DNA of 64,000 bases from Desulfovibrio sp. (GCF_009712225.1 NZ_WASP01000006.1:256939-320938); one strand, 5' to 3'; positions 33,701 to 42,943 are shown, numbered from the stretch's first letter. Program-made: numbers and translations. The notes: generated by a model not told the origin, from the letters alone.

Positions 33701-36097
33701 ATGACATTCAGACAAGCCCTCGGCCTTGGCAGGCCGCTTTTGCTTGATGGGGCCATGGGAACCATGCTTCAGGCTTCGGGTATGCCCGCTGGCGCGACCC
33801 CTGAAGAATTCTGCATGGAAAACCCCGATACCCTGCGCGGCATTCACAAGGCCTATCTCGACGCTGGTGTTGACCTGCTCACCTCGTGCACCTTTGGCGG
33901 CAATATTTACAAGCTGCCCAAGAGTCTGGATGTTTTTTCTTTCAACCGCCGCATGGTTGAAATTGCCAAAGAAGCCGCCGCGCAGGCTGGCAGACCCGTA
34001 TTTGTGGCGGGCAATGTTGGCCCCACCGGGCATTTTGCCAAGCCGCTGGGGCCGGTGGAGCCCCGCGATCTCATCGCCGCCTTTGCCTTGCAGATTCGCG
34101 GACTGGTGGCGGGCGGGGCCGACCTTATATTTATTGAAACGCAGTTTGACCTGGCCGAGGCGCGGGCCGCAGTGGCCGCCGCCCGGCAGGAATGCGACCT
34201 GCCCGTCATGGTATCCATGACTTTTGAGCAGGGCGTGAGCCTCACCGGCTCAACCCCCACCATTTTTGCCGAAACCATGCAGAACATGGGTGTGGACGTA
34301 GTGGGCACCAACTGCAGCCTCGGGCCGGACCAGATGCTGCCCGTGGTGCAGGAACTGCTCAACGCGTGCGAATGCCCGGTTATGGCCGAGCCCAATGCTG
34401 GCCTGCCCGAACTGCGCGACAACGTGACGGTGTTTCCGCTGGGGCCGGAGGATTTTGCGCAAAAAACCGCTCCTTTTGCCCACATGGGCGCACGCGTGCT
34501 GGGCGGCTGCTGCGGCACAACTCCGGCGCATCTGGCGGCACTTGCGCAAGCCCTGCGCGGTGTGGAAAACATTACGCCGCCTTCGGTGATCCGCAGGGGT
34601 ATCTGCCTGACAAACCGTTCACAAATGGTTCGCATCGCCGTGGGCGAGCCCCTGACCATCATTGGCGAGCGCATCAACCCCACTGGCAAGAAGGCCCTTA
34701 CGCAGGAGCTTCAGGCCGGGGTGTTTGACGTGGCCATGCAGCTGGCCGACGCGCAGGTGGACGCTGGCGCAACTGTGCTTGACGTTAACGTGGGCGCGCC
34801 CCTTGTGGACGAAACCCAGCTCTTGCCCGAACTGGTGCAGCGCCTTGTGGGGCGGCTGCCCATGCCGCTTTCCATAGATTCTTCCAACGCTGCGGCCATT
34901 GCCAACGCCCTGCCGTATTGCCCGGGTTCGTTTCTGGTCAATTCCATCAGCGGCGAGGCCGGGCGTATGGAGCAGCTCGGCCCCCTGTGCCGCGATTTTG
35001 GCGCGCCCTTCATTCTGCTGCCCCTGCAGGGGGCGCATCTGCCGGAAAAAGCCGCAGAGCGCATCCGCACGGTTGAAAGCCTCATTGAAAAGGCTGAAGC
35101 AATGGGTATTTCGCGCCGCTTGATGATGGTGGACATTCTGGCTCTGGCGGTTTCCTCCAGTGCCGACAGCGCCCTGCAGTGCCTCGAAATGACACGCTGG
35201 TGCGCGGCCAACGGCCTGCCCACCACCCTTGGGCTTTCAAACCTTTCGTTTGGCTTGCCCGCCCGCGAGCTGCTCAACGCTACCTTCCTTTCGCTGGCCG
35301 CTGGCGCGGGCCTTACCTCGTGTATCGCCAATCCCTCTGCCCAACGGCTGCGCGAAGCGGCCGACGCGCTCAAGGTTTTGTGCAACCACGACGCCCACGC
35401 TTCGTCTTTTATTGCCTCGTATTCGGGCTGGAAGCCCGGTGAAGGCTCTGTGCAGGTGCGGCAGGGCGGCGGTGCTGCCGCCAAAACCCTTGCCGAGGCC
35501 GTACTTAACGGCGACAAGGAAAACGTGCTGCCCCTGCTTGATGCAGAACTTGAAAAAGGGGCCGACCCTTTCAGCCTGGTGCAGGAAAAGCTGATTCCCG
35601 CCATTACAGAGGTGGGCGCGCGCTACGAGCGGCGCGAATACTTTTTGCCACAGCTTATCCGCGCCGCCGAAACCATGCAGACCGCCTTTGTCCACCTTAA
35701 GCCGCTGCTTGAAGCTTCGCGCGGGGCAGAAGAGCGCCCCGTGGTGGTGATGGCCACGGTTGAGGGCGATATTCACGACATCGGCAAAAATATTGTTTCC
35801 CTGCTGCTGGGCAACCACGGCTTTGACGTTGTGGACGCTGGCAAGGACGTGCCTGCCGAGGCCATTGTTGCTTGCGCACTCAAGCACAACGCGCGTATCA
35901 TCGGCCTGTCGGCCTTGATGACCACCACCATGGTGCGCATGGAAGACACCATTAAAATTGTCAGGGAGCGCGCTTTGCCCATCAAGGTTTTGGTGGGTGG
36001 GGCGGCTGTTACCCAGGCTTTTGCCGATGCCATTGGCGCAGACGCGTATTGCGCTGATGCCGTAGGTGCGGTAAAGGCCGCCAAGCAGTTTGTGTAG
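33701..36097 (+). CDS. metH: Cobalamin-dependent methionine synthase lacking reactivation domain
   Basis: 798 residues from ATG 33701 (MTFRQALGLGRPLLLDGAMGT). Three modules: a homocysteine methyltransferase barrel (1 to about 300) with zinc cysteines Cys205 (GTNCS) and Cys270-Cys271 (GGCCGTTP); a pterin-binding barrel (about 320-570, GERINPTGKKALT); and a helical cap plus B12 domain (about 590-798) with axial ligand His692 in DIHDIGKN. The SAM-binding reactivation module of E. coli MetH (1227 residues) is absent. Thermotoga and several anaerobes share this shorter form, with reactivation supplied in trans. An in-frame start at 33653 lacks conservation. Confidence 0.96.
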   Translation: MTFRQALGLGRPLLLDGAMGTMLQASGMPAGATPEEFCMENPDTLRGIHKAYLDAGVDLLTSCTFGGNIYKLPKSLDVFSFNRRMVEIAKEAAAQAGRPVFVAGNVGPTGHFAKPLGPVEPRDLIAAFALQIRGLVAGGADLIFIETQFDLAEARAAVAAARQECDLPVMVSMTFEQGVSLTGSTPTIFAETMQNMGVDVVGTNCSLGPDQMLPVVQELLNACECPVMAEPNAGLPELRDNVTVFPLGPEDFAQKTAPFAHMGARVLGGCCGTTPAHLAALAQALRGVENITPPSVIRRGICLTNRSQMVRIAVGEPLTIIGERINPTGKKALTQELQAGVFDVAMQLADAQVDAGATVLDVNVGAPLVDETQLLPELVQRLVGRLPMPLSIDSSNAAAIANALPYCPGSFLVNSISGEAGRMEQLGPLCRDFGAPFILLPLQGAHLPEKAAERIRTVESLIEKAEAMGISRRLMMVDILALAVSSSADSALQCLEMTRWCAANGLPTTLGLSNLSFGLPARELLNATFLSLAAGAGLTSCIANPSAQRLREAADALKVLCNHDAHASSFIASYSGWKPGEGSVQVRQGGGAAAKTLAEAVLNGDKENVLPLLDAELEKGADPFSLVQEKLIPAITEVGARYERREYFLPQLIRAAETMQTAFVHLKPLLEASRGAEERPVVVMATVEGDIHDIGKNIVSLLLGNHGFDVVDAGKDVPAEAIVACALKHNARIIGLSALMTTTMVRMEDTIKIVRERALPIKVLVGGAAVTQAFADAIGADAYCADAVGAVKAAKQFV

Positions 36098-36145
36098 CCG
36101 CGCCCTGCGTGGTCTTGCTTCTACCCTTAAAACTTCGGGTATATT

Positions 36146-36610
36146 ATGAAGAAAGTCATCCTGGCCTTATTGCTGTGTCTGGCCTTGCCGTGCTCGGCGC
36201 TGGCGGCCCCGTCGGTTCCTACCCTGAATCTGGCCGGACTTACCGATATGCTGGCCAAGAACAAGGGCAAGGTTATCATGCTCAATTTCTTCGCCACATG
36301 GTGCCCTCCGTGCCGCGTTGAAATTCCCGAGCTTGTGAACGTGCGCAAGAAATATGCGGAAAAAGACGTTCTTATCGTCAGCCTTTCCCTTGATGAAGAC
36401 GCCAAGGTAGTGCCGGCCTTTGTGGAAAAGATGAAGATGACCTACCCGGTCTATATGGCTGACCGCGAAATCGCCAAGGCATTCAAGATCACGCAGATTC
36501 CGCACAATGCCTTTTACAGCAAGGACGGCCAGCTGATTCTCTCCGAACCTGGCATGGCTGACGCCGAAATGGTCGAAATGGTCTTCAAAAAGTTGCTGGA
36601 ACAGAAATAA
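36146..36610 (+). CDS. TlpA/ResA-type periplasmic thioredoxin
   Basis: 154 residues with a signal peptide (1-21, ending ALA) and a thioredoxin fold. The redox motif Cys53-Pro-Pro-Cys56 lies in FFATWCPPCRVEIPEL. The central YPVYMADREIAKAFKITQIPHNAFYSKDG holds the cis-Pro loop, here IPHN. TlpA/ResA proteins reduce periplasmic disulfides, for example in cytochrome c maturation. It starts 48 bases after metH, and its stop overlaps the GNAT gene start by one base. Confidence 0.92.
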   Translation: MKKVILALLLCLALPCSALAAPSVPTLNLAGLTDMLAKNKGKVIMLNFFATWCPPCRVEIPELVNVRKKYAEKDVLIVSLSLDEDAKVVPAFVEKMKMTYPVYMADREIAKAFKITQIPHNAFYSKDGQLILSEPGMADAEMVEMVFKKLLEQK

Positions 36611-37119
36611 TGGAAAATACCCTTGTGGTGCGCAAAGCCCACATGGACGATGTAAAGTCCATGCATGGGCTTTTGCTGCAATGCGCCCAGAAAGGGCTTT
36701 TGCTGCCTCGTGCCCTTATCCATCTTTACGGGCATGTGCGCAATTTTATGGTTACCGAGAATGCAGAAGGCGAAATAGTGGGCTGCTGCGCTCTGGCACC
36801 GGTGTGGGAAGATCTGGCCGAGATATGCTCGCTTGTGGTGCGCGAAGACGTGCGCCGTCTTGGAGCGGGCAGGGAACTTGTGCATGCCTGCCTGGCAGAA
36901 TGCCAGAGCCTGCATATAAAAAAGGTTTTTGCGCTCACATATCAGGAGGCCTTTTTTGACCGCCTGGGTTTCAAGGTTGTGGACAAGAGCGTTTTGCCGC
37001 AAAAAATATGGGCTGACTGCGTGCACTGCGCCAAGTACCCCAACTGCGATGAAACTGCCGTTTATTTTGAACTGGATTCCGCTGCACAGGAAGCAGGAGA
37101 AACACATGTCCAAGGCTAA
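36610..37119 (+). CDS. GNAT acetyltransferase, likely short N-acetylglutamate synthase type
   Basis: 169 residues. The GNAT core shows EIVGCCALAPVWEDLAEICSLVV and the acetyl-CoA loop RRLGAGRELVHACL, followed by FFDRLGFKVVDKSVLPQKIW. The C-terminal cysteine-containing tail CVHCAKYPNC is a feature of the short stand-alone amino-acid acetyltransferases that open arginine synthesis in many delta-type proteobacteria. Arginine genes are not nearby, so the substrate assignment stays tentative. Translation is coupled at both ends: a one-base overlap with the thioredoxin gene and 14 bases with hpt. Confidence 0.82.
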   Translation: MENTLVVRKAHMDDVKSMHGLLLQCAQKGLLLPRALIHLYGHVRNFMVTENAEGEIVGCCALAPVWEDLAEICSLVVREDVRRLGAGRELVHACLAECQSLHIKKVFALTYQEAFFDRLGFKVVDKSVLPQKIWADCVHCAKYPNCDETAVYFELDSAAQEAGETHVQG

Positions 37120-37654
37120 AGATATTGTTGTCAAGGAACTGAAACCGGTTTTTACGTCGGAACAGATTGCAGCCCGGATTCAGGAGCTGGCCGCCGAGAT
37201 CAATGCAGTATACGGTGACGAACCTCTGGTGGCCGTTTGCGTGCTTAAGGGCGGCTTTATGTTTTTCAGCGATCTGGTCAGGTTCTTGCATAACAAAAAC
37301 CTGGAACTGGATTTTGTCCGTCTTTCCAGCTACGGCAAAAGTTCCACCAGCTCAAAGCATGTGATCTTCAGCAAGGATGTTGAGATTGACATATGCGGCA
37401 AGCATGTGCTGATTGTTGAAGATATTGTGGACAGCGGTCACAGCATGCGCTTTCTGCTTGGCCAGTTTGCGGCTCGCAAGGCCCGCAGCCTGCGCCTGGC
37501 CGCTCTGGTAGACAAGGACGAGCGCCGTGAAGTTGACGTTAAGGTTGATTTTGCGGGCTTCAAGCTGAACCAGGGCTTTATTGTGGGTTTTGGACTGGAC
37601 TACGCCGAGCATTACCGTATGCTGCCCGGTGTGTTTGAAGTTATTCCCGAATAG
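37106..37654 (+). CDS. hpt: Hypoxanthine phosphoribosyltransferase
   Basis: 182 residues from ATG 37106, ribosome site AGGAG. It salvages hypoxanthine or guanine with PRPP. VAVCVLKGGFMFFSDLVR is the pyrophosphate loop, DFVRLSSYG follows, and VLIVEDIVDSGHSM is the PRPP-binding motif with the acidic pair. LVDKDERREVDVKVDFAGF and GFIVGFGLDYAEHYRMLP complete the Hpt pattern. The start lies inside the end of the GNAT gene. The long in-frame extension back to 36929 is antisense-like noise inside that gene. Confidence 0.96.
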   Translation: MSKAKDIVVKELKPVFTSEQIAARIQELAAEINAVYGDEPLVAVCVLKGGFMFFSDLVRFLHNKNLELDFVRLSSYGKSSTSSKHVIFSKDVEIDICGKHVLIVEDIVDSGHSMRFLLGQFAARKARSLRLAALVDKDERREVDVKVDFAGFKLNQGFIVGFGLDYAEHYRMLPGVFEVIPE

Positions 37655-37697
37655 GCTTTTCCCGGCTCCGGCAGCCGGTAGGTTTTGGAGTAAAGGC

Positions 37698-38468
37698 ATG
37701 GAAATAAAATGTCCCAATTGCGCTAGCCGCTTCAATTTGCCGGATCAGCTTGCCAAGCCGGGCGTCAAGCTGCGGTGCTCGGTGTGCAAAACGGTGTTTA
37801 CCTATGAGCCCGAGGTGCCTCTTGCAGAGCAGGGGCCCCTGCCCGAAATGCCCATCAAAAAGAAGCTGCCGCTGCTCAAGATTGCGCTGGCGCTTGTGCT
37901 GGTGGTGGCATGCGCTGGCGGCGGCTGGTGGTATTACACATCAAAGGGCGCGGCAAAACAGCAGAACGAGCAGGACATTGCCAAGCAGGTTGAGCTGCTG
38001 ACCATGCGTAATGTGCGGCAGTACTATGTGGATAACGAAAAAGTAGGCAAGGTCTTTGTGGTTGAAGGCCGGGTGGTGAACGAGTTTCCGCAGCCAAAGG
38101 AACTGATCACCATTGAGGCGGCCATTTACGACAAGGACAAAAAAGCCCTGGCAGTCAAAAAACAGCTGGGTGGCGTGCAGCTTTCACTTTTTCAGCTTCA
38201 GGTGTTGAGTGAGAAGGAGATGGAATCCTTCCTCAACAACAAGGTGGAAATTCTCACCAACAACACCAATGTGCCGCGTGGGGGCGAAGTACCCTTTATG
38301 GTGCTTTTTTATTCCCCGCCAGACGGTGTGGCAGAATTTGGCGTAAGAATTGTTGATGCCAGGGATGTGGCCGATCAGGCTGCCCATGCGCCAGCTTCTG
38401 CACCAGCAGCGGCTCCTGCTGCCCCAACTACTGCACCAACAGCTGGAAGTTCCGAACAGCCTAAGTAG
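37698..38468 (+). CDS. Zinc-ribbon membrane protein (DUF3426-type)
   Basis: 256 residues from ATG 37698 after GGAG. The N-terminus is a MJ0042-type zinc ribbon, MEIKCPNCASRF, with Cys5, Cys8, Cys27 and Cys30. A single membrane helix (about 58-77) follows, then a periplasmic domain (about 95-225) with VFVVEGRVVNEFPQPKELITIEAAIYD and NVPRGGEVPFMVLFYSPP, the DUF3426 pattern, and a Pro/Ala/Thr tail. Function is unknown; such proteins are often placed beside essential enzymes in Desulfovibrionales. It lies 43 bases after hpt. Confidence 0.85.
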   Translation: MEIKCPNCASRFNLPDQLAKPGVKLRCSVCKTVFTYEPEVPLAEQGPLPEMPIKKKLPLLKIALALVLVVACAGGGWWYYTSKGAAKQQNEQDIAKQVELLTMRNVRQYYVDNEKVGKVFVVEGRVVNEFPQPKELITIEAAIYDKDKKALAVKKQLGGVQLSLFQLQVLSEKEMESFLNNKVEILTNNTNVPRGGEVPFMVLFYSPPDGVAEFGVRIVDARDVADQAAHAPASAPAAAPAAPTTAPTAGSSEQPK

Positions 38469-38473
38469 GTTAT

Positions 38474-38520
38474 GCAAACCCCGGATGCTGGCGCGTATGC
38501 GTCCGGCAGCCGGGGTTTGC
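38474..38520 (+). terminator. Long hairpin after zinc-ribbon gene
   Basis: The arms gcaaaccccgg (38474-38484) and ccggggtttgc (38510-38520) are perfect reverse complements. The 25 bases between them hold a further ctg/cag pairing. The tail is only weakly T-rich (cttgtg). The structure starts five bases after the stop and probably ends the thioredoxin-to-zinc-ribbon transcript. Confidence 0.65.
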
Positions 38521-38652
38521 CTTGTGCCTCCTTCCACACATGGGCGGTTGCGCCAGCGATGGCACACAACGCCAGTTGCGGGGTGAGGTTTTGTGTTTTT
38601 GAGGGGGCTGGCGGCCATGCTGCTGGCAGAGATGGTGGTTCTGGCTGCCTTT

Positions 38653-38724
38653 AGTTGCATGCGTGCTAGGCCGTGCGGCGAGGGCAAGGGGAAAAACCGG
38701 CCGCATACCGGGTTTGATGCAACT
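38653..38724 (+). promoter_or_regulatory. Structured leader upstream of aroP-like permease
   Basis: An 8-bp outer helix (agttgcat 38653-38660 with atgcaact 38717-38724) encloses a second helix (gtgcggc near 38673 with gccgcat near 38700). A third stem (gcgac-rich, ending ggtagccgtagcc) leads toward the start codon. No known riboswitch consensus was recognised. It may be a regulatory leader or only a stable 5' untranslated region. Confidence 0.35.
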
Positions 38725-38765
38725 GGGCGACTCTGGCGGGGGTAGCCGTAGCCAATTTGCTGCAA

Positions 38766-40160
38766 ATGAAAAACAACACACCTGAATTGAAAAGAGCCTT
38801 GAAAAACAGGCACGTACAGCTCATCGCCCTGGGCGGTGCCATCGGAACCGGTCTATTCCTGGGTTCGGCAGGAACCATCCAGATGGCTGGCCCCGCTGTT
38901 TTGCTGAGCTATGCCCTTGGCGGCTTCATTGCCTTTATGATCATGCGCCAGCTTGGCGAAATGATGGCGCAGGAACCCGTTGCAGGTTCGTTCAGCAATC
39001 TTGCCCACAAGTACTGGGGTGATTTTCCCGGTCTTCTCTCTGGCTGGAACTACTGGATTCTCTATGTTCTGGTGGGCATGTCCGAGCTCTCTGCAGTGGC
39101 CGTGTACGTGCAGTACTGGTTTCCCAGCATTCAACCGTGGCAGACCACGGCATTTTTCTTTTTGCTGATCACGGGCATCAACCTGTGCCACGTGAGCCTG
39201 TTTGGCGAAATGGAATTCTGGTTTGCCTCCATCAAGATCGTGGCCATTGTTTCCATGATTCTGCTGGGCACGTTTTTGTTGTTCAGCGGCCATGCTGGCC
39301 CTGATGCGTCGGTGAGCAACCTGTGGGCCCACGGCGGCTTTTTGCCCCACGGCTGGGAAGGCGTGTTTACCGCGCTGGCGGTTGTGGCATTCTCGTTTGG
39401 CGGCCTTGAACTTGTGGGCATTGCCGCGGCGGAAACCGACAACCCCCGCGTAACCATTCCCAAGGCTGTGAACCAGATTATCTACCGCATTCTTATTTTC
39501 TACATCGGCGCGCTGCTTGTGCTGCTGACCCTGCACCCCTGGAGCCAGCTTGGCGCGCCCGTGGACAAGAGCCACTGGGCCGAAGCCATGGTGGGCAGCC
39601 CCTTTGTGCAGATTTTTGATCTTATAGGCATTCCTTCCGCTGCCCACGTGCTCAACTTTGTTGTGCTTACGGCGGCCCTTTCTGTGTACAACGGCTGCGT
39701 GTATTGCAACAGCCGCATGCTTTACGGCCTCGCCCTTCAGGGCAACGCCCCCAAGGCTCTTGGCACTGTCAGCGCCCGTGGCGTGCCGGTGTACGCCCTG
39801 CTGATTTCGTCCCTTGCCACGCTGATCTGCGTAATCATCAACTACGCCATGCCCGGCAAGGCTCTGGGCATGCTCATGTCGCTGGTGGTGGCCGCTCTGG
39901 TCATCAACTGGGCCATGATCAGCCTGACCCACCTGAAGTTCCGCGCCGCCATGGAGCGTGCTGGCGAACTGATCCACTTCAAGTCGTTCTGGCATCCTTT
40001 TACCAACTATCTTTGCCTGCTTGTCATGGTATTGGTGCTGGTTGTGCTTGTGGTCATTGGTGAAAGCCTCGCCGTGATGCTCGCGCCCGTCTGGATCGCC
40101 TTTGTGTGGGTGGGTTACAGGCTCAAGAAGCAGACCAAGCATCTGCAGCCCCGCGCCTAG
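38766..40160 (+). CDS. aroP: AroP/PheP-type aromatic amino acid permease
   Basis: 464 residues, 12 predicted membrane helices, APC superfamily. It is strikingly like E. coli AroP along its length: NRHVQLIALGGAIGTGLFLG, LIMRQLGEM-type MRQLGEMMAQEPVAGSF, WNYWILYVLVGMSEL, FGGLELVGIAAAETDNP, and NGCVYCNSRMLYGLA. AroP imports Phe, Tyr and Trp with protons. The start is placed at ATG 38766 (MKNNTPELKRALKNRH); a TTG at 38757 would add three residues, and no clear Shine-Dalgarno precedes either. A structured leader precedes the gene and a strong terminator follows, so it is monocistronic. Substrate range cannot be fixed from sequence. Confidence 0.9.
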   Translation: MKNNTPELKRALKNRHVQLIALGGAIGTGLFLGSAGTIQMAGPAVLLSYALGGFIAFMIMRQLGEMMAQEPVAGSFSNLAHKYWGDFPGLLSGWNYWILYVLVGMSELSAVAVYVQYWFPSIQPWQTTAFFFLLITGINLCHVSLFGEMEFWFASIKIVAIVSMILLGTFLLFSGHAGPDASVSNLWAHGGFLPHGWEGVFTALAVVAFSFGGLELVGIAAAETDNPRVTIPKAVNQIIYRILIFYIGALLVLLTLHPWSQLGAPVDKSHWAEAMVGSPFVQIFDLIGIPSAAHVLNFVVLTAALSVYNGCVYCNSRMLYGLALQGNAPKALGTVSARGVPVYALLISSLATLICVIINYAMPGKALGMLMSLVVAALVINWAMISLTHLKFRAAMERAGELIHFKSFWHPFTNYLCLLVMVLVLVVLVVIGESLAVMLAPVWIAFVWVGYRLKKQTKHLQPRA

Positions 40161-40192
40161 CCGCGCAGAGCTGGTTCAGTTTGACGCTTGGG

Positions 40193-40242
40193 CCCGCGTG
40201 GCCTGCACAGTGTATGCTGTGCGGGTGACGCGGGCTTTTTTA
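40193..40242 (+). terminator. Terminator after aroP
   Basis: An 8-bp outer stem gcccgcgt/acgcgggc (40193-40200 with 40229-40236) holds an inner ctgcaca/tgtgcgg stem and is followed by six T. Confidence 0.9.
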
Positions 40243-40633
40243 TTATGCGCGGGGGGGCAGCTGGGCGCGCCAATGGCGGGGAGTATGCGCTGGTTGTGGC
40301 ATAATTTTTTGCGGGCTGGTTTTGCAAATATTTTTTTGCGACAGGTCGTTGGCTGTGGATAAGATGGGCAGGGATGGGGCGTTGCCAGCAGCACGATAAA
40401 ATGTGGTACGAGGAGATAAAGGGGCAGATAACGGGGAAAAGCAGCCCTTGACGAACCACCTGCGCCTGAGGAAGCAGGGGAACAGAAGGCCAGCATTGTT
40501 GTGAAACGGGAAAAAAGAGGAACGTCGCTGATTTCACAAGTTCGGAAGAAACTGGGCAGAGTCTGGACTTGTTCTAGACTAGCGGATATTGTTTTCGGAA
40601 CAGGTGAACGCCATGAAAAATTGCAAAACGACA
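40243..40633. other. Intergenic region without recognisable gene
   Basis: About 390 bases between the aroP and tRNA-Lys terminators. Reading frames on the minus strand (to 169 codons) have no ribosome site, no conserved look and run through the tRNA. T-rich stretches (near 40300 and 40330) stand out. Nothing specific can be assigned; a small RNA is possible but unsupported. Confidence 0.3.
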
Positions 40634-40665
40634 ACAAAAAAAGGTTCGTGGTTGAACCACGAACC
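40634..40665 (-). terminator. Terminator of tRNA-Lys
   Basis: A perfect 9-bp stem ggttcgtgg/ccacgaacc (40643-40651 with 40657-40665) with a 5-base loop is followed on the minus strand by a run of eight T. It begins 10 bases after the tRNA 3' end. Confidence 0.9.
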
Positions 40666-40674
40666 TGAATTTTC

Positions 40675-40750
<76 letters not shown>

Positions 40751-40766
40751 GCATTGCGTGAAGAGG

Positions 40767-40796
40767 TGTTTACGCTTAAGCGGCCCTGCCTGTCAA
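40767..40796 (-). promoter_or_regulatory. Candidate promoter of tRNA-Lys
   Basis: On the minus strand a perfect -35 TTGACA (40791-40796) is followed after 18 bases by TAAACA (40767-40772), 17 bases upstream of the tRNA. Confidence 0.55.
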
Positions 40797-40833
40797 GTAA
40801 TTTGAAAAAAATCAGCTAAAAAGAGATACCACT

Positions 40834-42774
40834 TTGAAATATGCCAAGTTGGCTGCATCTGCATCAGTGCCCGCAAAACTGGCTGGCGGGCAGTGCTGGC
40901 GCGTGTTTTGCGCTGGCATTGTCGCGCTGGTAGCCACATTTTTCTTTTGCGTGTCGGCCCAGGCAGAAGACCTGCATCCCCGGCTGGAAACCGCGCGAGA
41001 CGGGCAGAACCTGATTGCAGCGCTGCACATTGTGATTCCTGCCGAGTTTCATGCCTACGGGCACGAACCTGGAGAGGCGGGCAGACCCACCACGGTGGCC
41101 ATTTCTGTGGACGGAGGCCGCCCTCTGCCCGTGCATTATCCCGAGGGCGCTGTGCAGCGCGATTTTTACGACCCCACGGCCACTGTAAACGTTTACGAGG
41201 GCAATGTTGTCTTTTATGCCTCGCTGCCGCCTGATGCGGCGGGCAAGCCCTTTGTGGCCGATATCAGCATGCTCCTGTGCTCAAACCGTAAGTGCATGCC
41301 TGTTAATGAGCAGTTTACGGGCATTGTTCCCCGCGAAGCTCCCGCCGTAAATGTCATGCCCTGGAATGCCCAGTGGCAGGAAATGCGACAGCGCCCGCCT
41401 GTTGTGCCAGCCACGGCCCAGGCGGATGCCCCAGAAGAGGGCGGCAACGACGACATCTCGGGCGAGATGTGGGCCAACGAAAGTGCCCAGTCCAGCGGCG
41501 TATGGGCAGACGAAATTGTGGACAAGCTGCCTCCGCCAGACGGTTTTGACGTGCGCCTTTCGCCGCGTTTTCTTGATGATGCGCTTGAAATCTCCGGCCT
41601 TGGCAAGGCACTGCTGTTTGGCATCATTGCGGGTCTGCTGCTCAATGCCATGCCCTGCGTGCTGCCGGTGCTTACCTTCAAGGTAAGCGGACTGCTCATG
41701 GTGGGCGGGCGCGACGCCGCAGGCCTCAAGCGCTTCAGGATGCACAACCTGTGTTTTGCTGCCGGGGTGATGACGCTTTTCAGCGCCCTGGCTCTGGTGC
41801 TGGGGCTTGCGGACCTCATGTGGGGGCAGCTGTACCAGAATCAGGCCGTGCTTATGGTAATGTTGCTGGTTGTTTATCTTATGGGGCTTTCCACCCTTGG
41901 CGTGTTCAGTCTGCCGGTTATTGATCTCAAAACCGGGGCGAGCAGCAAAAATCCCTGCCTGCAGGCATATTTTACCGGTCTTGTTTCAACCTTTCTTGCC
42001 ACGCCCTGCAGCGGGCCGCTGCTCGGTGGTGTGCTGGGCTGGGCCTTTACCCAGCCGCTCATCATCGTAATGGTGGTGTTCTGGGCTGTGGGGCTTGGCA
42101 TGGCCCTGCCCTACATTATGTTTTGCATCTGGCCCGACCTTGCCCGTGTGCTGCCCAAACCAGGCGCGTGGATGCACGTGTTTGAGCGTATCGTGGGCTT
42201 TATGCTCATGGGCACGGCGCTGTATCTGCTCTCTGTGCTGCCTGTTGAGCGGCATATGCAGGTGCTTACAGTGCTGCTGGTGCTTTCGCTCTGCGCCTGG
42301 CTGTGGGGGCAGTATTGCGGCATTACCGCTCCCCCGTTGCGCCGCAAGGTCATGAGCGTCATTGGCGTTGGGCTGCTGGTGGCCTCTGTTTTCTGGGTGC
42401 TGCGGCCCGTGGCGCCCCTGCCGCAGTGGCGTCAGTTCACGCCGGAAGCGTTTGAGGCAACTCTCGGCAAAAAACCCATGTTGCTTGAATTTACCGCCAA
42501 CTGGTGCCCCAACTGCAAATTCATGGAAGCCACTGTGCTGACAGACGAGCGCATGCGCAAATTGCAGGCACGCTACGGCATGGAACTGGTGCGGGTGGAT
42601 CTTACCAATGCCAATGCATACGCAGTGCGTTTGCTGGACGCGCTAGGCAGCAAGAGTATTCCTCTTACTGCGCTTTTTCCTGCTGGCGATGATGCCAACC
42701 AGCCACTTGTTCTGCGCGACGTGTACAGTGCCCACACACTGGAGCAGGCCCTGAATGAAGCGTATGAAAAATAA
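40834..42774 (+). CDS. dsbD: Thiol:disulfide interchange protein DsbD
   Basis: 646 residues. Three modules: signal peptide (to about 44) and periplasmic alpha domain with Cys149/Cys154 (LLCSNRKCMPV); an acidic linker (about 195-245); eight membrane helices with the redox cysteines in NAMPCVLPVL and ATPCSGPLL; and a C-terminal thioredoxin domain with Cys558/Cys561 (ANWCPNCKFME). DsbD carries electrons from cytoplasmic thioredoxin to the periplasm. The start is TTG 40834 because no in-frame ATG fits the signal peptide; AAGAG precedes it. A GTG at 40867 would also keep the hydrophobic core. It is divergent from tRNA-Lys. Confidence 0.94.
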   Translation: MKYAKLAASASVPAKLAGGQCWRVFCAGIVALVATFFFCVSAQAEDLHPRLETARDGQNLIAALHIVIPAEFHAYGHEPGEAGRPTTVAISVDGGRPLPVHYPEGAVQRDFYDPTATVNVYEGNVVFYASLPPDAAGKPFVADISMLLCSNRKCMPVNEQFTGIVPREAPAVNVMPWNAQWQEMRQRPPVVPATAQADAPEEGGNDDISGEMWANESAQSSGVWADEIVDKLPPPDGFDVRLSPRFLDDALEISGLGKALLFGIIAGLLLNAMPCVLPVLTFKVSGLLMVGGRDAAGLKRFRMHNLCFAAGVMTLFSALALVLGLADLMWGQLYQNQAVLMVMLLVVYLMGLSTLGVFSLPVIDLKTGASSKNPCLQAYFTGLVSTFLATPCSGPLLGGVLGWAFTQPLIIVMVVFWAVGLGMALPYIMFCIWPDLARVLPKPGAWMHVFERIVGFMLMGTALYLLSVLPVERHMQVLTVLLVLSLCAWLWGQYCGITAPPLRRKVMSVIGVGLLVASVFWVLRPVAPLPQWRQFTPEAFEATLGKKPMLLEFTANWCPNCKFMEATVLTDERMRKLQARYGMELVRVDLTNANAYAVRLLDALGSKSIPLTALFPAGDDANQPLVLRDVYSAHTLEQALNEAYEK

Positions 42775-42943
42775 TGCTCTTTTTTGCAGCCTGCCCTATG
42801 GTTCTTTACTGTACTGCCGATATTGTCTAATGTGTGAGCATACAGCAGTGCTTAAGATGCAAAAGAGACCAGTGGCCTTGTGGCATCACCTCGTTTGATT
42901 TTTGGGCACACGACTGCGGCCTACTTGCGACAAGGGAGCAGAC

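Noticed and set aside
38853..40142. 429-codon minus-strand frame opposite the AroP-like permease
   Set aside because: His/Gly/Asn-rich antisense of a membrane protein.
42895..42930. Sigma-54-like site (gggcacacgactgc) before cheW
   Set aside because: Dinucleotide spacing can be forced to fit, but the -24 and -12 elements match the consensus poorly.
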